A model generated the notes under the pieces. That model saw only the letters and a list, made by a program, of their open reading frames with translations. It searched no databases and was not told the origin of the DNA. A DNA stretch of 23,328 bases. Source: a virus. The translations under genes and the position numbers were made by a program. Location: positions 1-23,328 of IMG/VR virus record IMGVR_UViG_3300030108_001424, one strand, 5' to 3'. Positions 1 to 6,096 of this stretch are shown one piece after another (positions within the stretch are counted from its first letter, which is position 1; each line of letters begins with the position of its first letter).

Positions 1-2
1 CA

Positions 3-1082
3 TTATCCAAAACGACCAAGGCACAGCCACAAGTTGCCCTTGATGTCGGGTCAGTAGAAGAAGTATCGGGGTTTGCTCAGATAGAAAGGGACGAGTCCTT
101 TGCCGTGACTCAGGACTTTGTCGTGCAATCGTACGACAAAGCACAAACCGAAGCGGGTCGCATGGGTATACGCTTCGTAGACGATACAACTATTAAGATC
201 ACCGAAAACTCCATGGTCATCATAGACGAGTTTGTCTTTGACCCTGATCCATCTAAAGCAAAGCTAGCGGTTAATTTTCTAAAAGGTACAGCACGTTTTA
301 CTACAGGTCTTACTGGCAAAGTGGCTAAAGAAAACATGGTGCTGCGAACCAACTCTGCTACCGTGGGTATCCGGGGCACAGACTTCAGCGTTACTGTAAA
401 TCCAGATACTTCAGAGTCTTTGTTTATATTGCTGCCAGATCAAGACGGAGCGCCTTCAGGTGAAATATCAATAACAACTGATATGGGCACGGTTGTTCTA
501 AACCAAGCCTTTCAAGCGACCACTACCACTACATTAGAAAGCGCGCCGAGCGAACCCGTGATATTAGACTTATCGTTAGACTTCATCGATAACATGCTTA
601 TCGTAACGCCACCTAAACGTTCTAGATCTCTTGACGAAGAACAAGGGACCACGGACACCGTCGACCCAATACTGGACTTCAACGAGCTAGATATAGACTA
701 TCTAGCAGAAGAAAACTTAGGCGAGGAGGGACTAGAGTTTACCGAGCTAGACTACGATGCACTAAACGTAAACTTCTTAGAAGATCTATTAGATATCATC
801 AGCGAGCTAGATAAAATAGACGATGAGGATCGATTAGCACAAGAAGCAACCACAACGAGTATAAAAGGCACGGCGGTAGGACAAGATACAAAAACACAAA
901 TAACTACAATAGTTACCGGAGAAAAGATAAAATTAAGCAGAGCTGTAGGATCAACTGCTTCAATTAACATAGATAGTAGCAACAGCTACACCGTTGTATT
1001 GGAACAAGACGGTGTGATGAACGAAGTTAAAGTCAACGGCGGTAGCGATTCAACCATCGTCATTAGACAGGGGAATGGTTAA
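3..1082 (+). CDS. FecR-domain virion or surface protein (5' partial)
   Basis: The frame is open to the window edge, so the gene starts upstream; a GTG at 105 is in frame but lies inside the domain. Residues encoded from about 40 to 370 match the FecR-domain layout: a glycine-rich first strand (VGSVEEVSG), an R-M-G-I-R-F segment, D-x-T-x-I-K-I-T-E-N-S, then a G-T-A-R-F-T-T-G strand and a closing V-G-I-R-G-T-D-F. In FecR proteins this is a beta-rich periplasmic domain; isolated FecR-like domains also occur in phage structural modules. The middle (about nt 640-840) is very acidic, with repeated Leu-Asp-x-x-x-Leu-Asp segments. The C-terminus is Ser/Thr/Asn-rich beta sequence ending in a V-L-E-Q-D-G...N and I-R-Q-G-N pattern reminiscent of curlin repeats. 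No iron-transport neighbour is present. The context is virion genes, so a structural or adsorption role is inferred. The function is unproven. Confidence 0.7.
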   Translation, partial: LSKTTKAQPQVALDVGSVEEVSGFAQIERDESFAVTQDFVVQSYDKAQTEAGRMGIRFVDDTTIKITENSMVIIDEFVFDPDPSKAKLAVNFLKGTARFTTGLTGKVAKENMVLRTNSATVGIRGTDFSVTVNPDTSESLFILLPDQDGAPSGEISITTDMGTVVLNQAFQATTTTTLESAPSEPVILDLSLDFIDNMLIVTPPKRSRSLDEEQGTTDTVDPILDFNELDIDYLAEENLGEEGLEFTELDYDALNVNFLEDLLDIISELDKIDDEDRLAQEATTTSIKGTAVGQDTKTQITTIVTGEKIKLSRAVGSTASINIDSSNSYTVVLEQDGVMNEVKVNGGSDSTIVIRQGNG

Positions 1083-1117
1083 TCGGTATTATTTGCTGAT
1101 AATTAAAAAGATATTTT

Positions 1118-3004
1118 ATGCCTTTACAAAAAAATACATTTGTCCCTGGTATAAACAGAGAAGGCACCGCTTACGATAACGAAGGCGGTTGGTTTGACTG
1201 TAATTTAATTAGATTTCGTGCGGGCAGGCCAGAGAAGTTTGGTGGTTGGGGAAAGATTTTAAGTGCTACATATCAAGGAACAGCTAGAGCACTGCATAAT
1301 TTTATATCTCTAGCAGGCACTAAATACTTAGGTATAGGAACTCATTTTAAATATTATATTGTAGAAAATAACGATGCTTTTAATGACATAACGCCTATAA
1401 GAAAAACAGTTGGTGCTGGACAAACAGATACTACAGCGACTACTTTTGCAAAAGTTGGTAATGATGATGCTACCATAACGGTCACTAACAACTCTCATGG
1501 TGCAGTACAAAATGATTTTGTTACTTTTTCTGGAGCAGCATCGTTAGGCGGTAATATTACTGCTGCTGTTCTTAATCAAGAATATCAAATAGCCACCGTA
1601 ACGGATGGTAATACATACACAATAGAAGCTAAAGATACATCTGGTAATACAGTATTAGCTAACTCATCTGACTCAGGAACTGGAGGAGGTAGCGTTGTTT
1701 CCACTTATCAAATTAATACTGGATTAGATGTTTTTGTATCTTCTACTGGTTGGGGAGCAAACAGTTGGGGATCTAGCGGTTGGGGATCAACAACCCCTTT
1801 ATCAGATACTAATCAACTTAGAATTTGGACACATGATAATTATGGAGAAGATTTAATATTAAATGTTAGAGGTGGCGGTGTTTATAGGTGGGTAGAGAAT
1901 AATGGCACATCTACTAGAGCCAGTTTACTATCATCAGCCACTGGAGCTAATCAAGTTCCAACGGCGGCTCTTCAAGTATTAACATCTGAGGTTGATAGAC
2001 ATTTAATAGTTTTAGGTGCAGATCCACTTAACACCAGTAACGTTAGAACAGGAACACTAGATCCAATGTTGGTTGCGTTTAGTGATCAAGAGAATCCATT
2101 AGACTTTGAAACAAAAGCAACTAACTCTGCTGGAGAGTTAAGACTATCATCTGGTTCTTTAATCGTAGGAGCTGTTAAGTCTAGGCAAGAAACAGTTATC
2201 TTTACTGATACATCTGTTTACAGTATGCAGTTTATAGGGCCGCCGTTTACTTTCGGTCTTAACTTAATAAACGAATCAACTGGTTTGATAGGTCCCAAAG
2301 CAGCCGTGACAGCACCTAACGGTGTGTATTACATGAGTTATGATTCTTTCTATATATACAATGGTAGTGTGCAACAAATACCGTGCACGGTCAGAAACTA
2401 TGTATTCAGTGACATAAATCAAGCTCAAGCATACAAAATAAACGCATTTACTAACAACAAACATTCTGAGGTTGGTTGGTTCTATCCGTCAGCTAGTTCT
2501 ACTGAAATAGATAGGTATGTAATTTATAACTATGCAGAAAGCGTTTGGTACTACGGACAACTATCAAGAACTGCTTGGCTAGACTCAAACATAGAAAGCT
2601 ATCCGCAAGCTGTCTCTGGAGGATATTTATACGAACACGAGAAAGGTTTTGATAACGATGGCGCTGAAATGACAGGCGTATTTATAGAGTCTTCTGATTT
2701 TGATATAGGCGACGGCGATAGTTTTGCATTCTTGCGAAGAGTTATACCTGATATAAAATTTTTAGACGATGATGCTAGTTCTAATGTAAACATAGTTACG
2801 AAAACAAGAAACTTTCCTGGAGATTCTTTGAGTACAGATAACACTTCTGTTATTACACCATCAACTCAACAAAGCCACCTTAGAGCTAGGGGCAGACAAG
2901 CAGTTGTACGCATTTCATCTAACGATGGAGATAGCGGAAATGTTGGCGTTGGTTGGCGTCTTGGAGCAATTAGATACGATATAAGGCCAGACGGTAGAAG
3001 ATAA
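1118..3004 (+). CDS. Phage stabilisation (P22 gp10-like) tail/virion protein
   Basis: A 628-aa protein. The N-terminus (Met-Pro-Leu-Gln-Lys, then P-G-I-N-R-E-G-T, then G-G-W-F-D, I-R-F-R, P-E-K-x-G-G-W) is the hallmark of the phage stabilisation family, related to P22 gp10, which closes the portal/tail channel and holds packaged DNA in. Residues about 105-200 look like an inserted beta domain (S-H-G-A-V-Q-N-D-F-V-T-F-S-G, then D-G-N-T-Y-T-I). The rest has the beta-propeller-like alternation of family members, including repeated G-W-G/S-W-G around residues 210-225 and F-x-D-T-S-V-Y-x-M-Q-F-I-G-P-P-F-T-F. It starts 35 bp after the FecR gene behind an A-rich leader with no strong Shine-Dalgarno, and its TAA overlaps the next ATG by one base. 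The family assignment is from recognised sequence pattern; the exact tail position is inferred. Confidence 0.8.
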   Translation: MPLQKNTFVPGINREGTAYDNEGGWFDCNLIRFRAGRPEKFGGWGKILSATYQGTARALHNFISLAGTKYLGIGTHFKYYIVENNDAFNDITPIRKTVGAGQTDTTATTFAKVGNDDATITVTNNSHGAVQNDFVTFSGAASLGGNITAAVLNQEYQIATVTDGNTYTIEAKDTSGNTVLANSSDSGTGGGSVVSTYQINTGLDVFVSSTGWGANSWGSSGWGSTTPLSDTNQLRIWTHDNYGEDLILNVRGGGVYRWVENNGTSTRASLLSSATGANQVPTAALQVLTSEVDRHLIVLGADPLNTSNVRTGTLDPMLVAFSDQENPLDFETKATNSAGELRLSSGSLIVGAVKSRQETVIFTDTSVYSMQFIGPPFTFGLNLINESTGLIGPKAAVTAPNGVYYMSYDSFYIYNGSVQQIPCTVRNYVFSDINQAQAYKINAFTNNKHSEVGWFYPSASSTEIDRYVIYNYAESVWYYGQLSRTAWLDSNIESYPQAVSGGYLYEHEKGFDNDGAEMTGVFIESSDFDIGDGDSFAFLRRVIPDIKFLDDDASSNVNIVTKTRNFPGDSLSTDNTSVITPSTQQSHLRARGRQAVVRISSNDGDSGNVGVGWRLGAIRYDIRPDGRR

Positions 3005-3333
3005 TGGCTAAACTGCTACCAACCAGACTGCCAGTAGCAACCACTGAAATTAGCGTTGATTTATACAATCGATTAATAAGAATATTGGAGCTTAACCTAG
3101 GAGAGTTTGATCCTAGTAATACAGATCAGTTTACTACAGCTCAGCGTAACTCCTCTTTATTTAATCCAGGTAGTATTATATGGAATACAACAGTTGATAA
3201 ATTACAAGTATGGACTGGATTTGGTTGGTATAATATTGATGCACAACCAGAAGAAGAACAAGGTCTAAAAGGCACTGCTTCTGTTGGCGAGGTTTTCGTA
3301 CAAACCAGTAAAGGTACGCAAGTTTATTTGTAA
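3004..3333 (+). CDS. Small hypothetical structural-module protein
   Basis: A 109-aa protein that I do not recognise to family level. It is coupled to the gp10-like gene by a TAATG overlap, which supports a shared message and this start. The first 40 residues are mildly helical (ISVDLYNRLIRILELNLG). The middle has P-G-S-I-I-W-N-T-T-V-D-K-L-Q-V-W-T-G-F-G-W-Y-N, resembling the short 'W-N-x-T-x-x-K-L-x-V-W-x-G-x-x-W' turn common in phage tail and fibre proteins. The C-terminus is short beta sequence. No signal peptide or membrane segment is seen. A minor tail or neck component is the simplest guess because of its position directly after the stabilisation protein. Confidence 0.6.
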   Translation: MAKLLPTRLPVATTEISVDLYNRLIRILELNLGEFDPSNTDQFTTAQRNSSLFNPGSIIWNTTVDKLQVWTGFGWYNIDAQPEEEQGLKGTASVGEVFVQTSKGTQVYL

Positions 3334-3334
3334 T

Positions 3335-3649
3335 ATGGCAATAACAAGATCACAAATGGCTAAGACTACTAGAAAAAAAGGCAAGATGCCGCCTAGAAAT
3401 AAAAAGAACTTCCGACCAACTAAGTCGGGAGCTGGCATGACTAAGGCTGGTGTTAAGGCTTATCGTAAGTTAAATCCTGGTAGTAAGTTAAAAACTGCTG
3501 TCACGGGGAAAGTCAAGAAAGGTAGTAAGGCAGCGAAAAGACGTAAATCTTTTTGCGCTAGATCTGCTGGACAAATGAAGAAGTTCCCTAAAGCAGCAAA
3601 AAATCCTAATTCTAGGTTGAGACAAGCAAGAAGACGATGGAAGTGTTAA
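3335..3649 (+). CDS. Lysine-rich basic protein, DUF6321-like
   Basis: A 104-aa protein starting at the ATG two bases after the previous stop. A longer upstream start at 3284 would overlap the preceding gene by 50 bp and adds residues unlike the family, so I reject it. The protein is strongly basic and has the conserved run G-A-G-M-T-K-A-G-V-K-A-Y-R, N-P-G-S-K-L-K-T-A-V-T, then K-R-R-K-S-F-C-A-R and a C-terminal R-R-R-W-K-C. I recognise this as the pattern of a marine-phage domain of unknown function (DUF6321, from memory). The two conserved cysteines (in F-C-A-R and the terminal W-K-C) may pair or bind metal. It has no membrane segment. High charge and location among virion genes suggest a DNA-condensing or virion-packaged protein, but that is inference. 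Confidence 0.7.
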   Translation: MAITRSQMAKTTRKKGKMPPRNKKNFRPTKSGAGMTKAGVKAYRKLNPGSKLKTAVTGKVKKGSKAAKRRKSFCARSAGQMKKFPKAAKNPNSRLRQARRRWKC

Positions 3650-3949
3650 ATGGCAATTAAAAGAAACGTAAAGAGAACTGTTAAAAAAGTATCAAGAGAT
3701 TTAAAAAAAGCTAGTAATACTCATGCTAGACAAGCAAAAAAACTAGCTGCTCTTAAATTAAAAAAAGGTGGTACTGCAACTAAAAGAAAAAAAAGCACAA
3801 CTAAAAAGAAAGGTGCAACACCAACTAATCCATCTTTATATGCAAGAGTAAAAGCAGAAGCTAAGCGTAAATTTAAGGTTTACCCCAGCGCATACGCCAA
3901 CGCTTGGTTAGTTAGAACATACAAAAAACGCGGCGGCGGATACAGATAA
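3650..3949 (+). CDS. Lysine-rich basic protein with a GGG-Y tail
   Basis: A 99-aa protein whose start directly abuts the stop of the previous gene (TAA then ATG, zero spacing), so translation is probably coupled. The N-terminal 55 residues are almost a histone-like tail: K-R-N-V-K-R-T-V-K-K, R-D-L-K-K, then T-K-R-K-K-S-T-T-K-K-K. The C-terminal part (N-P-S-L-Y-A-R-V-K-A-E-A-K-R-K-F, Y-P-S-A-Y-A-N-A-W, Y-K-K-R-G-G-G-Y-R) is a small conserved helical module common in marine phages; I am unsure of its Pfam name. The bipartite layout (disordered basic tail plus compact module) resembles nucleic-acid-binding proteins. DNA condensation or virion incorporation is inferred from composition, not shown. 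Confidence 0.65.
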   Translation: MAIKRNVKRTVKKVSRDLKKASNTHARQAKKLAALKLKKGGTATKRKKSTTKKKGATPTNPSLYARVKAEAKRKFKVYPSAYANAWLVRTYKKRGGGYR

Positions 3950-3970
3950 AACTCTACATAACTCAATAAC

Positions 3971-4291
3971 ATGAGTCAGTATAATAAGTTTTATTACAAA
4001 CCTTTGCCTGATTTTTTACAAATAGGCGAAAGCGATATTGAAGGCTCTGGCGTATTCGCTAAAGAATACATAGAAGAAGACTACGATTTAGGCATGACGC
4101 ACATAAAAGTGCCTATCTTGAATGGCTACATAAGAACTCCTCTCGGTGGTTTTGTAAATCACTCTGACGATCCTAACTGTGAATTAGAAGAAAGATTAGA
4201 TTGGGATGACTATAGAATATATAATCTAGTAACGTTAAGGGATATATTAGAGGGCGAAGAACTAACATTAAATTATCACATTGACGAATAG
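3971..4291 (+). CDS. Compact SET-domain protein (lysine methyltransferase-like)
   Basis: A 106-aa protein consisting essentially only of a SET core. The motifs are in order: the Gly-Ser-Gly-Val-Phe-Ala SAM-binding turn at residues 25-30, Gly-Gly-Phe-Val-Asn-His-Ser at 59-65 followed by Asp-Pro-Asn-Cys at 67-70 (the NHS...PNC pseudoknot motif), and Glu-Glu-Leu-Thr-Leu-Asn-Tyr at 96-102, where the Tyr is the usual catalytic residue. SET proteins transfer a methyl group from S-adenosylmethionine to lysine side chains. Cellular SET enzymes carry pre- and post-SET parts that are absent here, so substrate contacts must be minimal or supplied by a partner. It sits between two pairs of lysine-rich proteins, obvious candidate substrates. 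It starts 21 bp after the previous gene and overlaps the next reading frame by 11 bp. The domain call is firm; activity and target are inference. Confidence 0.85.
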   Translation: MSQYNKFYYKPLPDFLQIGESDIEGSGVFAKEYIEEDYDLGMTHIKVPILNGYIRTPLGGFVNHSDDPNCELEERLDWDDYRIYNLVTLRDILEGEELTLNYHIDE

Positions 4292-4577
4292 AAAAAGAAA
4301 AGATCCTAAAAAAGGGACTGGCAAGAAGCCAAAAGGTAGCGGTAGACGTCTTTATACAGACGAGAATCCCAAAGATACCGTACGCATAAAGTACGCCACA
4401 CCAGCTGACGCTAGAGCAACCGTAGCCAAAGTTAAGAAAATTAGAAAACCTTTCGCTAGAAAGATACAGATACTCACTGTCATGGAACAACGAGCAAAAG
4501 TTGCAGGAAAGAAAGAACAAGCTAAAATAGCAAAAGCTGGTAAACAAGCAATTAGGAAAAAACATGGCAAAGCCTAA
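4281..4577 (+). CDS. Lysine-rich basic protein, TTG start or frameshift product
   Basis: A 98-aa protein. No ATG is available near the front; the frame opens with TTG at 4281, 11 bp inside the SET gene, with no recognisable Shine-Dalgarno. The next Met is at residue 68. The beginning (R-K-R-K-D-P-K-K-G-T-G-K-K-P-K-G-S-G-R-R) followed by L-Y-T-D-E-N-P-K-D-T-V is a motif I recall as widespread in marine phages. Then comes a helical basic segment (A-R-A-T-V-A-K-V-K-K-I-R-K-P) and a lysine-rich C-terminus. It is translated either by TTG re-initiation behind the SET gene or by a +1 shift at the SET stop (GAA TAG). It overlaps the next gene by 14 bp. The function is unknown; nucleic-acid binding is suggested by charge. 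Confidence 0.65.
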   Translation: MTNRKRKDPKKGTGKKPKGSGRRLYTDENPKDTVRIKYATPADARATVAKVKKIRKPFARKIQILTVMEQRAKVAGKKEQAKIAKAGKQAIRKKHGKA

Positions 4578-4917
4578 AGGCGGATTAACAGAATGGTTTG
4601 GCAAAGGTCCCAAAGGAGATTGGGTTGATATCGGTGCGCCAAAAAAGAATGGTAAGTTTCAAGCTTGTGGACGTAAATCTGCATCTAAAAGCAAAAGAAA
4701 ATATCCTAAGTGCGTACCGAGATCAAAAGCAAAGTCTATGACTAAGAGCCAAATAAGATCTGCGGTAGCTAGAAAAAGAGCAGCTGGCAATCCAGGGGGC
4801 AAGCCCACTAACGTCAAAACTATTGTCAAAAAGAAAGATGGCGGCATAGTAACTAAGTTAAACAGAGGTTGCGGAGCTGTCATGTCTAATAGAAGAAAAC
4901 GAACAAGTTATTCTTAA
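4564..4917 (+). CDS. Lysine-rich basic protein with a cysteine pair and GCGAVM tail
   Basis: A 117-aa protein. The N-terminal module G-G-L-T-E-W-F-G-K, W-V-D-I-G-A-P-K-K-N-G-K-F, C-G-R-K, R-K-Y-P-K-C-V-P is a small conserved domain of marine phages (possibly DUF5872, from memory and uncertain). Cysteines at about 35 and 50 could be a metal or disulfide pair. A second basic part (K-S-M-T-K-S-Q-I-R-S-A-V-A-R-K-R-A-A-G-N-P-G-G-K-P) precedes a C-terminal R-G-C-G-A-V-M followed by N-R-R-K-R-T, which looks like an independent short linear motif. It overlaps the previous gene by 14 bp and the following spanin gene by one base (TAATG). A virion or DNA-binding role is inferred from charge and location. 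Confidence 0.65.
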   Translation: MAKPKGGLTEWFGKGPKGDWVDIGAPKKNGKFQACGRKSASKSKRKYPKCVPRSKAKSMTKSQIRSAVARKRAAGNPGGKPTNVKTIVKKKDGGIVTKLNRGCGAVMSNRRKRTSYS

Positions 4918-5309
4918 TGAGTAAAATATTACTAGGCGTTGTTGCAGTATTAAGCATAGCCTTGTATTTTTTATGGTCACAAAACTCACAGCTCGCATCT
5001 CTTAATCAAGCTTTTGAACTAAGAGATCAAGAACAAAAAGCTGCGATAGAATCTTTGCAAAATGATTTTAAGGTGCAGACCGAAGGGCTACTGGCCATAC
5101 AGTCACGCAATCAAGAAATAGAAGCAGAGATGTCTAGATACCTAGATATCTTCAAACGACACAATCTAAGTAAACTAGCCGCAGCTAAACCTGGACTTAT
5201 AGAAACTAGAGTAAACAATGGCACTAAAGATGTATTCGACAGTATTGAAGCAGACAGCCGTAGCATTGATCGTCTTGATGACGGTCTACAGTTGCAGCCT
5301 GATTCCTAA
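4917..5309 (+). CDS. i-spanin (Rz-like inner-membrane lysis protein)
   Basis: A 130-aa protein. Residues 4-20 form one N-terminal transmembrane helix (ILLGVVAVLSIALYFLW), followed by a long polar helical region (about 22-85, heptad-like, rich in Gln/Glu/Leu) and a disordered charged C-terminus. This is the topology of an Rz-type i-spanin: anchored in the inner membrane with a periplasmic coiled coil that contacts an outer-membrane lipoprotein and fuses the membranes in the last step of lysis. The reading frame of the candidate o-spanin begins inside it and overlaps by 92 bp, the classic embedded Rz/Rz1 architecture, and the endolysin follows. It starts at an ATG overlapping the upstream stop by one base. 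The call rests on topology and context rather than sequence identity. Confidence 0.75.
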   Translation: MSKILLGVVAVLSIALYFLWSQNSQLASLNQAFELRDQEQKAAIESLQNDFKVQTEGLLAIQSRNQEIEAEMSRYLDIFKRHNLSKLAAAKPGLIETRVNNGTKDVFDSIEADSRSIDRLDDGLQLQPDS

Positions 5310-5595
5310 ACAAGTAGACGTCATATCTAAACCGTTAGATAGGCAGATAGCGCAGCCTATGTTGCCTAGAGGCATAGACCTAAAAGAACCGTATTGGTAT
5401 GTAGTATCTGAAAAGAACATTGATGAGTTCTTGGATAGGTTGAAGAAAGAAGAAGGCAGAATTGTTTTTGTTGCTATGTCTATACCAGACTACGAGCTCA
5501 TGTCTTACAACATGCAAGAACTTAAACGCTATATTAACGAGCTCAAAGAGGTCGTTGTGTATTACAGAAAAGTTACAACTAAGGAGGCAAAATGA
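5218..5595 (+). CDS. o-spanin (Rz1-like lipoprotein)
   Basis: A 125-aa protein. There is a short basic N-terminus, a hydrophobic stretch (T-A-V-A-L-I-V-L-M-T-V) and then Y-S-C, a slightly non-canonical lipobox with Cys26 as the likely lipidated residue after signal peptidase II. A start at Met5 (5230) gives an equally good signal and cannot be excluded. After the Cys comes a proline-containing linker (I-P-K, P-L-D, Q-P-M-L-P-R) and a C-terminal helical region (S-Y-N-M-Q-E-L-K-R-Y-I-N-E-L-K-E). It is longer than lambda Rz1. The first 92 bp lie in another frame of the i-spanin gene; the end overlaps the endolysin start (ATGA). It is thought to sit in the outer membrane and pair with the i-spanin across the periplasm. 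Confidence 0.72.
   Translation: MALKMYSTVLKQTAVALIVLMTVYSCSLIPKQVDVISKPLDRQIAQPMLPRGIDLKEPYWYVVSEKNIDEFLDRLKKEEGRIVFVAMSIPDYELMSYNMQELKRYINELKEVVVYYRKVTTKEAK
5580..5587 (+). promoter_or_regulatory. Perfect Shine-Dalgarno of the endolysin
   Basis: TAAGGAGG, a full match to the anti-Shine-Dalgarno core, ends 4 nt before the endolysin ATG at 5592. It is formed by the last codons of the o-spanin gene. Most starts in the structural unit have weak or no such site, so this one should give much stronger initiation for the endolysin. Confidence 0.85.
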
Positions 5596-6038
5596 AGATA
5601 TCGCAAGAAGGTATAGATCTAATAAAACACTTCGAAGGCTGTGAGTTAGAAAGCTATCGTTGTTCTGCTAACGTTCTTACCATAGGCTATGGGACCACTA
5701 AAAACGTGGTCGAAGGCATGAAAATATCGCAGCATCAAGCAGAAGAACTGTTAATGAAAGACCTAGAAGAGTTTGAAGAATACGTCGAAGATCTTATTGA
5801 CGTACCGTTAGAACAAAACCAGTTTGATGCTCTCGTAGCATGGACCTACAATCTCGGACCAACGAACTTAAAAACTTCTACGTTAAGGAAGGTCTTAAAT
5901 AAAGGCGCGTACGACGACGTAGCAGAGCAGATAAAACGTTGGAACAAGGCTAACGGCAAGGTTTTAAAAGGTTTAGTGCGCAGAAGAAACGCCGAAGCAG
6001 AGCTTTTTGACGGCAACGACTGGCACGTTTATACATAA
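5592..6038 (+). CDS. Endolysin, GH24 T4-type lysozyme
   Basis: A 148-aa protein that hydrolyses the beta-1,4 bond between N-acetylmuramic acid and N-acetylglucosamine. The catalytic signature is Glu15 (H-F-E-G), eight residues, Cys24, five residues, Thr30, then I-G-Y-G-T: the Glu-8-Asp/Cys-5-Thr spacing of GH24, in the Cys variant also found in some lambdoid endolysins instead of the Asp of T4 lysozyme. Other family features are N-Q-F-D-A-L-V-A-W-T-Y-N-L-G (residues about 76-89), L-R-K-V-L-N-K-G, W-N-K-A-N-G-K-V-L-K-G-L-V-R-R-R and A-E-A-E-L-F. There is no N-terminal signal or anchor, so export presumably needs a holin, which is not recognised in this window. The start is fixed by the perfect ribosome site and the ATGA overlap with the o-spanin. 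Confidence 0.95.
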   Translation: MKISQEGIDLIKHFEGCELESYRCSANVLTIGYGTTKNVVEGMKISQHQAEELLMKDLEEFEEYVEDLIDVPLEQNQFDALVAWTYNLGPTNLKTSTLRKVLNKGAYDDVAEQIKRWNKANGKVLKGLVRRRNAEAELFDGNDWHVYT

Positions 6039-6096
6039 AAATAGTGGCAGTAGAATAAATTTGCACATACAATAGAGAAAACTTAAACGAGAGACT

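Noticed and set aside
3-1082. Iron-uptake regulation by the FecR-domain protein
   Set aside because: There is no TonB receptor, FecI-like sigma factor or transmembrane segment in the visible part, and the neighbours are virion genes.
3284-3334. Upstream ATG extending the DUF6321-like gene by 17 residues
   Set aside because: It overlaps the previous gene by 50 bp and adds non-family sequence; ATG 3335 directly follows the previous stop.
4917-5309. Holin identity for the single-TM 130-aa protein
   Set aside because: The long periplasmic coiled coil and the overlapping lipoprotein frame fit an i-spanin better.
6061-6089. Possible promoter TTGCAC...TAAACG before the 387-aa gene
   Set aside because: The -10 match is poor and the gap is only 58 bp in AT-rich DNA, so it is not distinguishable from chance.
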